Source of the DNA: Bacteroidota bacterium
GTDB lineage: Bacteria; Bacteroidota; Bacteroidia; Cytophagales; Spirosomataceae
Direction: 5' to 3'
Length of the DNA stretch: 64,000 nt
NCBI GenBank assembly: GCA_020161355.1
Contig: JAIUOF010000003.1
Location: 473,125 to 537,124, forward strand
The position numbers and the translations under genes were made by a program. The stretch's first letter is position 1. Every line of letters begins with the position of its first letter. The notes beneath the pieces are model-generated. The model saw only the letters and a list, made by a program, of their open reading frames with translations. It made no database searches and was not told the origin of the DNA. Below are positions 9,590-17,632 of this stretch, one piece after another.

Positions 9590-10267
9590 CTACACGTGGA
9601 AATTTTCCGTAACGATCTTACCGTCAAACAGATTGATGATCCGATGAGCAAAACTTGCATCATAAGGCGAGTGCGTCACCATCGCTATTGTGGTGCCTTC
9701 GTTATTGAGTTCCTGCAATAGCTTCATTACTTCCTCACCATTGGTAGAGTCGAGATTACCTGTAGGTTCATCTGCAAGAATCAGCTTGGGTTTGGCTACC
9801 ACAGCTCTGGCAATGGCCACACGCTGCTGCTGACCTCCTGAAAGCTGCTGAGGAAAGTGGTTACGGCGGTGCATCATGTTCATGCGGGTAAGTGCCGCTT
9901 CCACTTTTTCTTTACGCTCTGTAGCAGGCGTTTTCAGATATAAAAGTGGCAATTCCACATTTTCAAATACCGTCAACTCATCAATGAGATTAAAGCTTTG
10001 AAACACAAAACCTATATTTCCTTTTCTAAGTGTCGCACGTTCTCTTTCCGACATTTTGGCTACCTCGTTGCCATAAAAATCATAGCTTCCTTCTGATGGA
10101 TTATCCAATAACCCAATGATATTCAGCAAAGTAGATTTGCCACAGCCCGATGGTCCCATGATGGCCACAAATTCTCCATCTTTTATTTCCAGATCAATGC
10201 CATTTAAGGCAGTAGTTTCAATTTCCTCGGTAGTAAATACCTTCTGAAGGTTGTTAGTTTTGAGCAT
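9590..10267 (-). CDS. ABC transporter ATP-binding protein (MacB/LolD type)
   Basis: This 225-residue ATPase has all the canonical motifs: Walker [10 protein letters not shown] (about 39-47), Q-loop in [22 protein letters not shown], signature [14 protein letters not shown] (about 141-154), Walker [15 protein letters not shown] (about 160-173) and the switch histidine in VTHSP. The sequence [16 protein letters not shown] is typical of the LolD/MacB/FtsE subfamily that pairs with FtsX-like permeases. It stands between the adaptor gene (10422) and the permease array (9120 onward). As the only ATPase in this operon it is the likely motor for all four permeases, either as alternative complexes or as one mixed complex. 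Confidence 0.95.
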   Translation of the reverse strand: MLKTNNLQKVFTTEEIETTALNGIDLEIKDGEFVAIMGPSGCGKSTLLNIIGLLDNPSEGSYDFYGNEVAKMSERERATLRKGNIGFVFQSFNLIDELTVFENVELPLLYLKTPATERKEKVEAALTRMNMMHRRNHFPQQLSGGQQQRVAIARAVVAKPKLILADEPTGNLDSTNGEEVMKLLQELNNEGTTIAMVTHSPYDASFAHRIINLFDGKIVTENFHV

Positions 10268-10421
10268 ATTTTTAGCTGTTAGTTTATAGCTGTTAGCTTT
10301 GGGCTACTTTTTTTGATTGCTATATTTGTTATTATGTTACTTTAAATCAATTTTTTATGAATATTACATTAATCTTTCGCATTGAATTTTCGATTTTCAA
10401 GAAAAAATTTATCGCATCTTT

Positions 10422-11669
10422 CTAGAAAACCAACACCTCTTTCTCTCCGAAATTCTCATAGCCACTGGTAATCACTTTTTCTCCAGCTTTTAGGCCACTC
10501 AGGACTTCGAAATATTCCGGATTTTTTCTTCCAAGTGTGATACTTCTTTTGACGGCCTTTTTGCCTGATGCCTCCACTACATAAACCCAGTTTCCACCAG
10601 TATCAGAGAAGAACCCTCCAACTGGCAACAGTACCGCTTTTTCGGCTTTCCCTAATTCCAGTCTCACTGGTGAGGATTGCCCGCGACGGATACCTTCAGG
10701 CGACTTACTGCTAAAAATCAAATCAACCGCAAAACGACCATTTTTGACTTCAGGATAGACTTTCAGAATCTCAATCTCGTGTGATTTACCATTAAACTCA
10801 AAGGTTCCTTTCAATCCGGCAAATATTCTTGAAATATAATGCTCATCGATCTCAGCTCTCAGTTTAAAACCATCCAAATCATCGATTTGACCAATATTCT
10901 GGCCCTGATTTATATTGGAGCCTACTTCCACATCAATCGATGACAACAGACCTGCAACCGGTGCTTTTACAACCAGATTCTCCAGGGTTTGTCTCCACAA
11001 ATCCACATTTTTCTGTGTTCTTTGGAGCGTCCCTTCCAACTGTTTGATTTGCATTGCCGAGTTTTCTTCCTGGTATTTTTGCGATTCAATCTCAATTTCA
11101 CGCTGCTTCAAGTACCGCTCATAGTCCCTTTTTGATTTCTGAAAATCAACTTCTGAAACCACATTATCTTTGATCAGTTTCTTATTTCTTTCATACAAAT
11201 CTTTGGCTTGCTCCATCTGATAATCCAGATCAGACAGGTTCTTTCTCAACGTAAATTTCTCCACTCTCAGCCGCTGACGCGTATTTTGGAGATCATTTAC
11301 CAATCTGTTTGCTTCGGTTTCTGATTGCAAAAAATTCAGTTTTAAAGATTGATTTTCAAGTCTCAGGATTATGTCACCTTTATTTACTTTATTGCCGCCT
11401 TCTACTAATTTCTCGGTTACATAGCCACCTACTATCGCATCCAATCTGATGGTTTTCAGAGGCTGTACGGCACCCTGAACGATGATAAATTCATCAAAAT
11501 TTCCCTCTTTCACCTCACTTATGGTGATTTTTTCGGCATCGACATTGAGTTTTGATCGTTTGTCGGAAAAAAACAAAAGATATGCAATGAAAGCCACTAA
11601 AAAGGTGCCTATGGCAACTAGTATAATCCTTTGTTTGGTCCAAAATTTTTTCGGTATTATTTTATCCAT
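10422..11669 (-). CDS. HlyD/MacA-type periplasmic adaptor (efflux RND/ABC adaptor)
   Basis: This 415-residue membrane-fusion protein starts with a short cytoplasmic stretch and one membrane anchor (about residues 13-34, IILVAIGTFLVAFIAYLLFF). The lipoyl half (about 55-95, GGYVTEKLVEGGNKVNKGDIIL) is followed by a long coiled-coil hairpin (about 105-225, rich in Q, E, K and R). The second lipoyl half and the beta-barrel and membrane-proximal domains follow (VVKAPVAGLLSSIDVEVGS onward). It would bridge the inner-membrane ABC permeases to an outer-membrane channel, for which the TolC-like protein at 16276-17571 is the natural candidate. It is the first gene of its operon. Its promoter region carries the palindrome and sigma-54-like element described separately. 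Confidence 0.93.
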   Translation of the reverse strand: MDKIIPKKFWTKQRIILVAIGTFLVAFIAYLLFFSDKRSKLNVDAEKITISEVKEGNFDEFIIVQGAVQPLKTIRLDAIVGGYVTEKLVEGGNKVNKGDIILRLENQSLKLNFLQSETEANRLVNDLQNTRQRLRVEKFTLRKNLSDLDYQMEQAKDLYERNKKLIKDNVVSEVDFQKSKRDYERYLKQREIEIESQKYQEENSAMQIKQLEGTLQRTQKNVDLWRQTLENLVVKAPVAGLLSSIDVEVGSNINQGQNIGQIDDLDGFKLRAEIDEHYISRIFAGLKGTFEFNGKSHEIEILKVYPEVKNGRFAVDLIFSSKSPEGIRRGQSSPVRLELGKAEKAVLLPVGGFFSDTGGNWVYVVEASGKKAVKRSITLGRKNPEYFEVLSGLKAGEKVITSGYENFGEKEVLVF

Positions 11670-11701
11670 CAGGTATTTTTTTCTTATTCTTAAATATAAG
11701 A

Positions 11702-11717
11702 TTCCTATTTCGTGCCA
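11702..11717 (-). promoter_or_regulatory. sigma-54-like -24/-12 element upstream of the adaptor operon
   Basis: On the minus strand the sequence reads TGGCACGAAATAGGAA, 33 bases before the ATG at 11669. The -24 part (TGGCAC) matches the sigma-54 consensus. The -12 part has AGGA where TTGC is usual, so the match is imperfect. An element of the same length and similar sequence (TGGCATAGAATTGGAC) lies at 18322-18337 before the second ABC operon, again 54 bases from the same palindrome. The repeated layout supports a real promoter; assignment to sigma-54 is inference. Confidence 0.5.
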
Positions 11718-11770
11718 AGAATTTATTTTGCTTATTATCAGATACTTACAAAGCTATCTTTTTAAGATTT

Positions 11771-11796
11771 TGTCCGATTATGGACGTTCGCTGTCC
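11771..11796. promoter_or_regulatory. candidate response-regulator binding site (adaptor operon)
   Basis: Half-sites TGTCC (11771-11775) and GGACG (11782-11786) form an inverted repeat with a 6-base spacer, and a third half-site TGTCC follows at 11792-11796. The palindrome starts 54 bases upstream of the sigma-54-like element at 11702-11717. The same TGTCC-N6-GGAC arrangement at the same distance occurs before the second ABC operon (18391-18406). The NtrC-type regulator encoded at 14894-16219 is the obvious candidate to bind both, but this is inferred from position and symmetry. Confidence 0.55.
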
Positions 11797-11922
11797 GATT
11801 TAAATTTCAAGAATTATTTCCGGATTTTGCTCTTTTGTTTTTCAAAAAAATATTCAAATACTTTTCAGTTTGAAATTTTTAAACAGTTTTAGGAATTTTC
11901 GTAAAAAGTATTTTTAATTTAA

Positions 11923-11936
11923 ATGAAAATTTTCAT
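11923..11936. promoter_or_regulatory. perfect 14-bp palindrome upstream of the transposase gene
   Basis: ATGAAAATTTTCAT is a perfect palindrome ending 31 bases before the transposase ATG at 11968. It could be an operator or part of the transposase promoter, but in AT-rich DNA it may be chance. The rest of the 298-base gap 11670-11967 holds the adaptor promoter elements listed separately. Confidence 0.25.
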
Positions 11937-11967
11937 GCTATTTTTGAATTATTAAACCACTCATTTT

Positions 11968-12429
11968 ATGGCAAATACATACAAAAGAATCCTCTTGCAT
12001 TTGGTTTTTGCGGTTAAAAATCGGGAAGCTGTTCTGGATAAAAGCTGGCGACCGAAATTATTCGAATATATTCATGGTATTGTCTATCAACGCGGACATT
12101 TTTGTTATGCGGTAAATGGCTATTATGATCACCTGCACATATTTTTTGATTATAAAGCCCATGAATTAATTCAGGATTTGGTTAGAGAAATCAAGAAAAG
12201 TTCATCCGCTTTTATCAAAGAAAATTCATTTGTGAAAGGGAAATTTGAATGGCAGTCTGGCTATGGCATTTTTTCGCATGGTTATAATAACAAAGACACC
12301 GTTATCAAATATATCCTCAATCAGGAGCAACACCATTCAAAAGGCTCTTTCCGCAAAGAATACATGGATTTCCTGAGCAAAAACGAAATAGAATTTAAGG
12401 ATGAATATGTTTTTACATTTTTTGAATGA
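11968..12429 (+). CDS. Y1 (HUH) transposase of IS200/REP-associated type
   Basis: This 153-residue protein belongs to the Y1 transposase family (IS200/IS605 TnpA and RAYT). It shows the HUH pair in GYYDHLHIFF (HLH at about residues 53-55) and a catalytic-tyrosine helix in VIKYILNQEQHH (Y about 117). Also typical are the opening YKRILLHLVFAVKNRE and QSGYGIFSHG. No tnpB lies next to it. Instead a pair of inverted two-hairpin repeats begins 74 bases after its stop (12504-12571 and 12782-12850), which fits a REP-associated tyrosine transposase acting on nearby palindromic repeats. The frame is intact. It may be domesticated for moving the repeats rather than itself; that is inference. Confidence 0.88.
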   Translation: MANTYKRILLHLVFAVKNREAVLDKSWRPKLFEYIHGIVYQRGHFCYAVNGYYDHLHIFFDYKAHELIQDLVREIKKSSSAFIKENSFVKGKFEWQSGYGIFSHGYNNKDTVIKYILNQEQHHSKGSFRKEYMDFLSKNEIEFKDEYVFTFFE

Positions 12430-12503
12430 TTCATTTCAATATATCTGAAAAGTGATCTGTATCGTTGACGATGAAAGTGGACTAAAAGCTGCTGAAAGTA
12501 GTT

Positions 12504-12571
12504 CGACCCTTATAGGGTCGGGGGTAGGTATTGTATTTGTTACTTAATATAGTGTGACCGCTCTGCGGTCA
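12504..12571 (+). repeat. left two-hairpin terminal repeat of a REPIN/MITE-like element
   Basis: Two short hairpins lie 34 bases apart. The first is CGACCCT-TAT-AGGGTCG (12504-12520) and the second TGACCGC-TCT-GCGGTCA (12555-12571). The whole 68-base unit recurs in inverted orientation at 12782-12850, with the inner 28 bases (from TTAATATAG through the second hairpin) identical. It lies just downstream of the Y1 transposase gene, the usual setting for REP-like targets of such enzymes. Confidence 0.8.
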
Positions 12572-12781
12572 GTCTTTTTTTGAAGCTGCTTTTACAAGGC
12601 TGAATTTTGGCCGTTTTATAGTCGTTTTAAATTCATTATTAACCTATCCTTGACAAAAAAAGAAATATAGAATTTTTCACTGTTTGTTTAGAATACTTTC
12701 GCATTACTGCAATTAAGAATGAAAAAAATAAGGTAAGAACCATCAATGGCCGGTCTCAAAATGTAATTCCGACCATACTAT
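12572..12781. other. 210-base spacer between the inverted two-hairpin repeats
   Basis: No open reading frame of note is present. The stretch is AT-rich with runs of A and T and a lone GGCCGGTC patch near 12750. With both flanking repeats the unit is 347 bases long, sits between the 3' ends of the transposase gene and the histidine kinase gene, and could be a non-autonomous mobile element. I see no promoter or RNA gene that I can support. Confidence 0.5.
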
Positions 12782-12850
12782 TGACCGCAGAGCGGTCACA
12801 CTATATTAACACAAAAATGAAGATACCTCACACCGACCCTGTAGGGGTCG
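12782..12850 (-). repeat. right two-hairpin terminal repeat of a REPIN/MITE-like element
   Basis: This is the inverted copy of 12504-12571. It has TGACCGC-AGA-GCGGTCA (12782-12798) and an outer hairpin CGACCCT-GTA-GGGGTCG (12834-12850, one G-T pair). The base changes between copies keep both hairpins able to fold. The outer edge lies 16 bases from the histidine kinase stop codon, so transcripts of that gene run straight into these hairpins, which may act as a 3' end or stabiliser. Confidence 0.8.
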
Positions 12851-12866
12851 CATTATATCTCACGAC

Positions 12867-14189
12867 TTATCCAAACTGCAATAAGAATACCGAGCCATGA
12901 GGCTGATTTTCAGCATAGTTGATTTTAGCGTCATTGAGTGACAAGATCTGTCGAGAAAGGCTCAATCCAATTCCTGAGCCCGTTTTTTTGGTAGTATAAA
13001 ATGGAATAAAAATCTTCTCCTGTTCTTCCTTAGAAATTCCCGGGCCGTTGTCCGAAATTTCAATAGTTTTTAAACCATTCTTTATTATAGCTTTTACAGT
13101 TATTTCGGGTGAAGAATTTCCAAAATCAACCTCCATAGCATTTTTGACGACATTTATCAAAACCTGCTCAATCTGATCGGGATCAACAAAAAGTTCAAAG
13201 TTGTTTGGGATATCAAAAATTAACTTAGCTGATTTTTCGGAGGCACTTTGAGCAAAAACTGCCTCAATATTTTTGAATAAATCCTGAACTTCAAACACAC
13301 TTTTGTTGGGAAGTGGTATGGTAGTAAACTCCCGGTAGGCATTCACAAAATTCATAATCCCTTTTCCACGCCTCTGAATGGTTTTTAGGGCCTCTTTCAG
13401 GTCTTGAATTGACTCTTCATTGGACTCTGATGTCTTCAAATCATAATCCACAATATCGCTCATAGTTTCTGAAAGTGAAACTATCGGCGTAACGGAATTC
13501 ATGATTTCATGACGCAACACTTTGGTAAGATTTTGCCAGGCCTCCAGCTCTTTGATCTGCAATTCTGACCGGATATTATGAATGGCAACCAGCCTGATTT
13601 TTCTCCCACGCATCTGAATATCAGTGGCAGTAAAAGAAAGATCATTTTCCAAGAAGGTCAATAATTTACTCTCGGAAGACTTAAGTGTGGTTATGCATCC
13701 AAAAGCCTCAGGGTTTACTAGTTCAATATCATTAATATGTTTCAGCCGGTATACTTTCAGGAGTTTGGCCGCTGCCTGATTGTGAATTTCAATCTTGCCC
13801 TCAGTATCAAATGAAAGTATTCCTACGTTGATTTGCTGCACAATGGCATTGATAAAATGCAGACTGGCTTCCCGCTCAGCACGCACCTGATTGAAGCTGC
13901 CAATTACTGCATTGAGGTCGGTATTGAGGTCTTTGAAACTCTCCCCAAGGGTGTTATCCGCCTTGAAAGTGATTGCAAAATCCTGATATTGAATGGCTTC
14001 AAAAAGCCTTTTCATTTTTCGGTTGAGGGAAGTAACGTATTTGAATAATTGTACACCAGCAATCAGAATAGCTACAAATACCAAAAATGCGAAAAGAAAC
14101 AGGTTTTTAAGATATAGAAAAGCAAAAGCCAAACACAGCAATATGATGATTGCTACCCTGACTACTATGCCTAAACTGAACTTTTTCAT
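12867..14189 (-). CDS. sensor histidine kinase, NtrB/AtoS-like, with two membrane helices
   Basis: This 440-residue kinase has two closely spaced membrane helices (about 9-27 and 29-50) with almost no periplasmic loop, so it probably senses a membrane or cytoplasmic signal. A PAS-like domain follows (about 105-205; INVGILSFDTEGKIEIHNQAA). The phospho-accepting histidine is H227 in VLRHEIMNSVTP. The ATP-binding domain has an N box (VINVVKNAMEV), G1 (ISDNGPGIS) and G2 (KTGSGIGLSLSRQI). Its partner is almost certainly the NtrC-type regulator at 14894-16219 in the same operon, although a toxin-antitoxin pair separates them. The ATG at 14187-14189 lies 6 bases after the toxin stop codon. Confidence 0.93.
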   Translation of the reverse strand: MKKFSLGIVVRVAIIILLCLAFAFLYLKNLFLFAFLVFVAILIAGVQLFKYVTSLNRKMKRLFEAIQYQDFAITFKADNTLGESFKDLNTDLNAVIGSFNQVRAEREASLHFINAIVQQINVGILSFDTEGKIEIHNQAAAKLLKVYRLKHINDIELVNPEAFGCITTLKSSESKLLTFLENDLSFTATDIQMRGRKIRLVAIHNIRSELQIKELEAWQNLTKVLRHEIMNSVTPIVSLSETMSDIVDYDLKTSESNEESIQDLKEALKTIQRRGKGIMNFVNAYREFTTIPLPNKSVFEVQDLFKNIEAVFAQSASEKSAKLIFDIPNNFELFVDPDQIEQVLINVVKNAMEVDFGNSSPEITVKAIIKNGLKTIEISDNGPGISKEEQEKIFIPFYTTKKTGSGIGLSLSRQILSLNDAKINYAENQPHGSVFLLQFG

Positions 14190-14195
14190 AAACTA

Positions 14196-14606
14196 TTAAG
14201 AATTAAAAAGCTCAATCCTAAATTGCTGAATATCAATGATATTGACTTTTGGAAATTGTATACTTTTCAAGGTATTGAAATCTGAATCATGTGTGAGAAG
14301 AAAGTCTGCATTGGCTGCAATAGCACAATCAACAAACTTATTGTCATCCGGATCTTTCAATAAATTAAATCTGAAAAATGAGTTTGTAAAAATAACGTTC
14401 GGCAAACTTTCGATTAGTGCCATCGCTGTTTCACCCGCTTCATAACCCATTTTTTGTTCGATAATCTCAGCGTATTCATCCAGAATTTCGGTTGTTACAC
14501 AGAGAAAGAAATTTTCATTCAAAATGGCCTCAAATATCCAGTGATATTTTGATTTACTGGAAATTGAGACTAAAAAAACATTGGTATCAATTACAACTTT
14601 TTTCAA
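14196..14606 (-). CDS. PIN-domain toxin (VapC-like ribonuclease)
   Basis: This 136-residue PIN domain opens KKVVIDTNVFLVSIS with the first acidic residue at D7. A central acidic helix follows (TEILDEYAEI), then the later acidic motifs LLKDPDDNKFVDCAIAANADFLLTHDSDF are visible in pieces, with D residues placed as in PIN nucleases. Proteins of this type (COG1569-like) are metal-dependent ribonuclease toxins. The start is a TTG at 14604-14606, one base after the antitoxin stop, so translation should be coupled to and limited by the antitoxin. It stands directly before the kinase gene. Activity is inferred from the family. Confidence 0.85.
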   Translation of the reverse strand: MKKVVIDTNVFLVSISSKSKYHWIFEAILNENFFLCVTTEILDEYAEIIEQKMGYEAGETAMALIESLPNVIFTNSFFRFNLLKDPDDNKFVDCAIAANADFLLTHDSDFNTLKSIQFPKVNIIDIQQFRIELFNS

Positions 14607-14607
14607 A

Positions 14608-14835
14608 TTATGAATGGATTTTTCTTAATTTTTGTGCCAAAAGTGCATCCATGTCAGCATCGCTCAATTGATCCTCATCCCATTTTTTATCGGCGATAGT
14701 TATTAATTTATCAGCAAAAAACTTTACAATAATCCGTTTCAAATCCATCAATTCATTCTCCTGAAGATTATGAGAAAATACCTTCAGTAATTCCAATTGA
14801 GCGTTATTAAACGGCTGTTTTATCGAGCTTTGCAT
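14608..14835 (-). CDS. antitoxin partner of the PIN-domain toxin
   Basis: This 75-residue acidic protein resembles the small antitoxins paired with COG1569-type PIN toxins in Bacteroidota. It opens with KQPFNNAQLELLKVFSHNLQ, followed by LMDLKRIIVKFFADKL and a C-terminal acidic stretch (DEDQLSDADMDALL) that would wrap the toxin. No clear DNA-binding ribbon-helix-helix is visible. Its ATG (14833-14835) is 58 bases after the response regulator stop, and its own promoter is likely in that gap. It precedes the toxin by one base, the usual antitoxin-first order. Confidence 0.8.
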   Translation of the reverse strand: MQSSIKQPFNNAQLELLKVFSHNLQENELMDLKRIIVKFFADKLITIADKKWDEDQLSDADMDALLAQKLRKIHS

Positions 14836-14850
14836 AAAATTCTTTTTTTA

Positions 14851-14884
14851 CAAATATAACGAAAATGTAAAGAGAAAACCCAAA
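14851..14884 (-). promoter_or_regulatory. Bacteroidota-type promoter for the toxin-antitoxin pair
   Basis: On the minus strand TATATTTG (14851-14858) fits the TAnnTTTG -7 box, and TTTG (14881-14884) lies 22 bases upstream as a -33 box. The optimum spacing is about 19-21, so the match is good but not perfect. The site is in the short gap between the response regulator and the antitoxin, and could also feed the kinase gene downstream. Confidence 0.45.
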
Positions 14885-14893
14885 TCACTATTT

Positions 14894-16219
14894 CTACAAA
14901 TTAAATTTCTCAATCCTTCTGTAAAGTGCCTGCCGGCTGATTCCCATTTCTTTTGAGGCCTCAGTGATATTTCCGTTATATTTTTTCAAAGTCTTAATAA
15001 TCAGTTGCTTTTCCAGATTTTCGATATGAAAACTCTCTACCACAATGGCATTGGAAGCATTGCCTTTTCTGATTACAAAGTCTTCTTCGGCAAGCATTTG
15101 ACTCTGAGTTACTATCACCGCACGCTCAATCACATGCTGAAGCTCCCGCACATTTCCCGGCCAGGAATATGCCAGAAGTTTTTTCTGAAGAGCAGCACTG
15201 ATGCCTTTCAGTTTGCGGTTGTATTTTTTATTGTAAACAGCCAGAAAATGTCCGGCCAAAAGCAAAATATCCTGTCCGCGGTCTCGTAATGGTGGCAGGT
15301 AAATCTCGATGGTATTAATACGGAAAAGCAAGTCCTGCCTGAAAGTCTTCTGTTCCACCCGCTCATATATGGCTTCGTTGGTGGCACTGATAATCCTTGC
15401 ATCAAACGGAATGGCAGCATTGGAGCCTACTTTCGTGATTTTTTTGTTCTGAAGTGCAAAAAGCAATTTGCTTTGCAGCGTCAGGGGTATATTTCCGATT
15501 TCATCCAAAAAAATTGTACCTTTATCGGCCTCTTGAAAACGTCCAGTGCGTTCTTCCCGGGCATCGGTAAAAGCACCTTTTACATGACCAAACAGCTCAC
15601 TTTCAAACAGGTTTTCGCTCACTGAACCGAGGTCGGCATGAACAAATTTTCGCTCTTTTCTTTTGGACTGCTGATGAATCTCGCGGGCCACCATGTCTTT
15701 CCCCGTCCCGTTTTCTCCCAAAATCAAGATATTGGCATCAGTAGCTGCTACCTGTCTGATCAGTTCAGCGATTTTGAGCATTTCTTCAGATTCCCCGATT
15801 ATTGAATATGCCTGCTCTGAATCGGCTGTAATGGGTTCAGCTTTATTAAAAACGCCTCGGAGTGTCTCAAGGAGTTTATCATTGACCCAGGGTTTCAAAA
15901 TAAAGTCGGCAGCACCATTTTTTATGGCTCTTACAGCCATTTCAATGTCTCCAAAAGCGGTAAAAAGTACCACTTTCTGCTTTTTGTTTTTATCCAAAAT
16001 AAAGTCCAGCCAGAAGAAACCCTCGTTTCCGGTGTTTACATCACGGCTAAAATTCATATCCAGCAAAATGACATCAAACTGATAATTATTCAGTAAAAAC
16101 GGTATTTTCTCAGGATTCTTTTCGATTTCAACTTTCAGAAAATGACGCTTTAACAACAGCTTGGCAGCGTTGAGGATATCTACGTCATCATCTATTATCA
16201 GAATATTTTTATCGTTCAT
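14894..16219 (-). CDS. NtrC-family sigma-54-dependent response regulator
   Basis: From the ATG at 16217-16219 this is 441 residues. The receiver domain (NILIIDDDVDILNAAK; phospho-site D54 in ILLDMNF; TAFGD; ILKPW) leads to a AAA+ domain with Walker A GENGTGKD, the sigma-54 contact loop GAFTDA (the usual G replaced by D, as often in this phylum), Walker B GTIFLDEIGN and the arginine region LLFRINTIEIYLPPLRDR. A Fis-type helix-turn-helix ends the protein (ITEASKEMGISRQALYRRI). The frame extends to a TTG at 16277-16279 overlapping the TolC stop. I prefer the ATG because the receiver fold begins right there. It probably acts on the paired palindromes before both ABC operons. Confidence 0.93.
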   Translation of the reverse strand: MNDKNILIIDDDVDILNAAKLLLKRHFLKVEIEKNPEKIPFLLNNYQFDVILLDMNFSRDVNTGNEGFFWLDFILDKNKKQKVVLFTAFGDIEMAVRAIKNGAADFILKPWVNDKLLETLRGVFNKAEPITADSEQAYSIIGESEEMLKIAELIRQVAATDANILILGENGTGKDMVAREIHQQSKRKERKFVHADLGSVSENLFESELFGHVKGAFTDAREERTGRFQEADKGTIFLDEIGNIPLTLQSKLLFALQNKKITKVGSNAAIPFDARIISATNEAIYERVEQKTFRQDLLFRINTIEIYLPPLRDRGQDILLLAGHFLAVYNKKYNRKLKGISAALQKKLLAYSWPGNVRELQHVIERAVIVTQSQMLAEEDFVIRKGNASNAIVVESFHIENLEKQLIIKTLKKYNGNITEASKEMGISRQALYRRIEKFNL

Positions 16220-16275
16220 CTGTGTTGAAAAAATCGTTTCGGTCGAAGAAAACTCTGATTCGTTGTTTTCTGATA

Positions 16276-17571
16276 TCAAAGAAAATCAAATTCACCAGTA
16301 TAGTAAAAGGATAAGAGCTTTTTCTGTAAAATTAGCCTGTATTTACTTTGAATTTGAGTAGCCTGAGCACTTTCCATACTCGCCTGTGCCACCTGAAACT
16401 CCAATGGATTAATGGTTCCGGCCTCAATGCGGAGCTCTACTAAATGCAGATTTTCTTTTGAAATTTCCACTTGTCTACCCGCATTTTCCAGTCTCTCCTG
16501 AAAGGCTCTTAGCATCAATTTAGCCGTTTCGAGTTCCTGATTGAGTAAGTTTTTGTTCTGGCTTACGGTATTCTCCAAAATCCTTTTCTGGACCTTTAAT
16601 TGTTGTGTGCGGGGCTTAACCAATATCCCGGAAAATATCGGAATATTTATTCCCAGCGATACTGAGCCGTTTCGGGTATCATTGATTTGCTGAATGAATG
16701 TCCGTTCGGGATTGGATGAAGCATAGAATGTACCGTAGTTTCCAAAAAGATTTATTTCAGGCATCTTCTCGGCATTGTTAGCTTTGATTTGCCTGTCTAT
16801 ACTTTGGGATTGAATATCAAGGCTTTTGTATTCGGGAAGGAACGTACTAGGGTCTTTTTCTTCCGGAATAATTCCAAAACTTAGGCTTTCTGATAAGTCG
16901 AGACTTTCAAATTCAATAGCATCTACAGGTTTCAAGTTCATCAGCTGAAACAAGGCCAATCTGGCTGCCTGAAGACTGGTCTTGGCTTCAATAAGGCCGC
17001 CTTCGTTCATCGCTACCTGATTGGCAAACTGCACCTGCTCGAGTTTTCCGGTGATGCCGGCCTGCAACTGTTTCTCCTGACGATCGTATTGCGTTCTGGA
17101 ATTCTGAAGCTGTTTTTCTGCCACCTGAACCATCTCTTTGGTTGCCAACACTTCGAGGTAAGCTTTCAGAATATTCAGGGTTAGCCGATTTTTTTCGGTA
17201 TCGATATTGAATTTTTCTGCTTCTTCCAAAAACTTTGAACTTTCGACCAAAAACTGACGCTGAAACCCCTTAAAAACAGGGACAGAAACCTGGAGACCGC
17301 TGTAGGTAGAGTTGTACATCTGGTTGATGTAATCGTTGGAAAAGCGATCTATAGAACGGCCAAAGTTCATGCCTTGTGATACAGTAAACTGGGTCTGGGG
17401 CAATCGTCTGGCTTTGGCCTGATCTACGTTGGTAGCCGCCACTTCGGCAGTCAGAAAAGTCTTTTGATAAGCCGGATTGTTAGCCGTGGCTACTTCAATA
17501 CACTTTTTGAGGGTGTAGTTTTGAGCCACAGCACAATGCGACAAAAGTAAAATTATAAATAGCTTTTTCAT
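16276..17571 (-). CDS. TolC-like outer-membrane efflux protein
   Basis: This 431-residue protein has a signal peptide (MKKLFIILLLSHCAVA) and the repeated long alpha-helical layout of the OEP/TolC family, with two homologous halves rich in coiled coil (about 90-220 and 300-420). Typical segments are LTLNILKAYLEVLATKEMVQ and AGTINPLEFQVAQASMESA. It would form the trimeric outer-membrane duct for the adaptor at 10422-11669. It stands between an ABC ATPase (17633) and the response regulator. No permease or adaptor is present in this operon, so the duct and ATPase presumably work with parts encoded elsewhere, most simply in the first operon. Confidence 0.92.
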   Translation of the reverse strand: MKKLFIILLLSHCAVAQNYTLKKCIEVATANNPAYQKTFLTAEVAATNVDQAKARRLPQTQFTVSQGMNFGRSIDRFSNDYINQMYNSTYSGLQVSVPVFKGFQRQFLVESSKFLEEAEKFNIDTEKNRLTLNILKAYLEVLATKEMVQVAEKQLQNSRTQYDRQEKQLQAGITGKLEQVQFANQVAMNEGGLIEAKTSLQAARLALFQLMNLKPVDAIEFESLDLSESLSFGIIPEEKDPSTFLPEYKSLDIQSQSIDRQIKANNAEKMPEINLFGNYGTFYASSNPERTFIQQINDTRNGSVSLGINIPIFSGILVKPRTQQLKVQKRILENTVSQNKNLLNQELETAKLMLRAFQERLENAGRQVEISKENLHLVELRIEAGTINPLEFQVAQASMESAQATQIQSKYRLILQKKLLSFYYTGEFDFL

Positions 17572-17578
17572 TTTTATA

Positions 17579-17611
17579 CCTCACCCCAACCCCACTCCAG
17601 TTGAGAGGAAA
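17579..17611. repeat. short CCTCACCCCAACCCC / GAGAGG imperfect repeat
   Basis: A C-rich stretch (CCTCACCCCAACCCC) followed by GAGAGG fills the gap between the ABC ATPase and the TolC gene. It resembles dispersed intergenic repeats seen in many bacterial genomes. Only one copy is in this window, so the call is tentative. Confidence 0.3.
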
Positions 17612-17632
17612 TTAAGGAATTTAATTTATTAT

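Noticed and set aside
11482..11892. 136-residue plus-strand frame across the adaptor gene start and its promoter
   Set aside because: It is antisense to the adaptor N-terminus and covers the regulatory sites; composition is not protein-like.
16220..16279. TTG start of the response regulator overlapping the TolC stop
   Set aside because: Possible by coupling, but the receiver domain begins exactly at the ATG 16217-16219 and the extra 20 residues are low complexity; kept only as an alternative.
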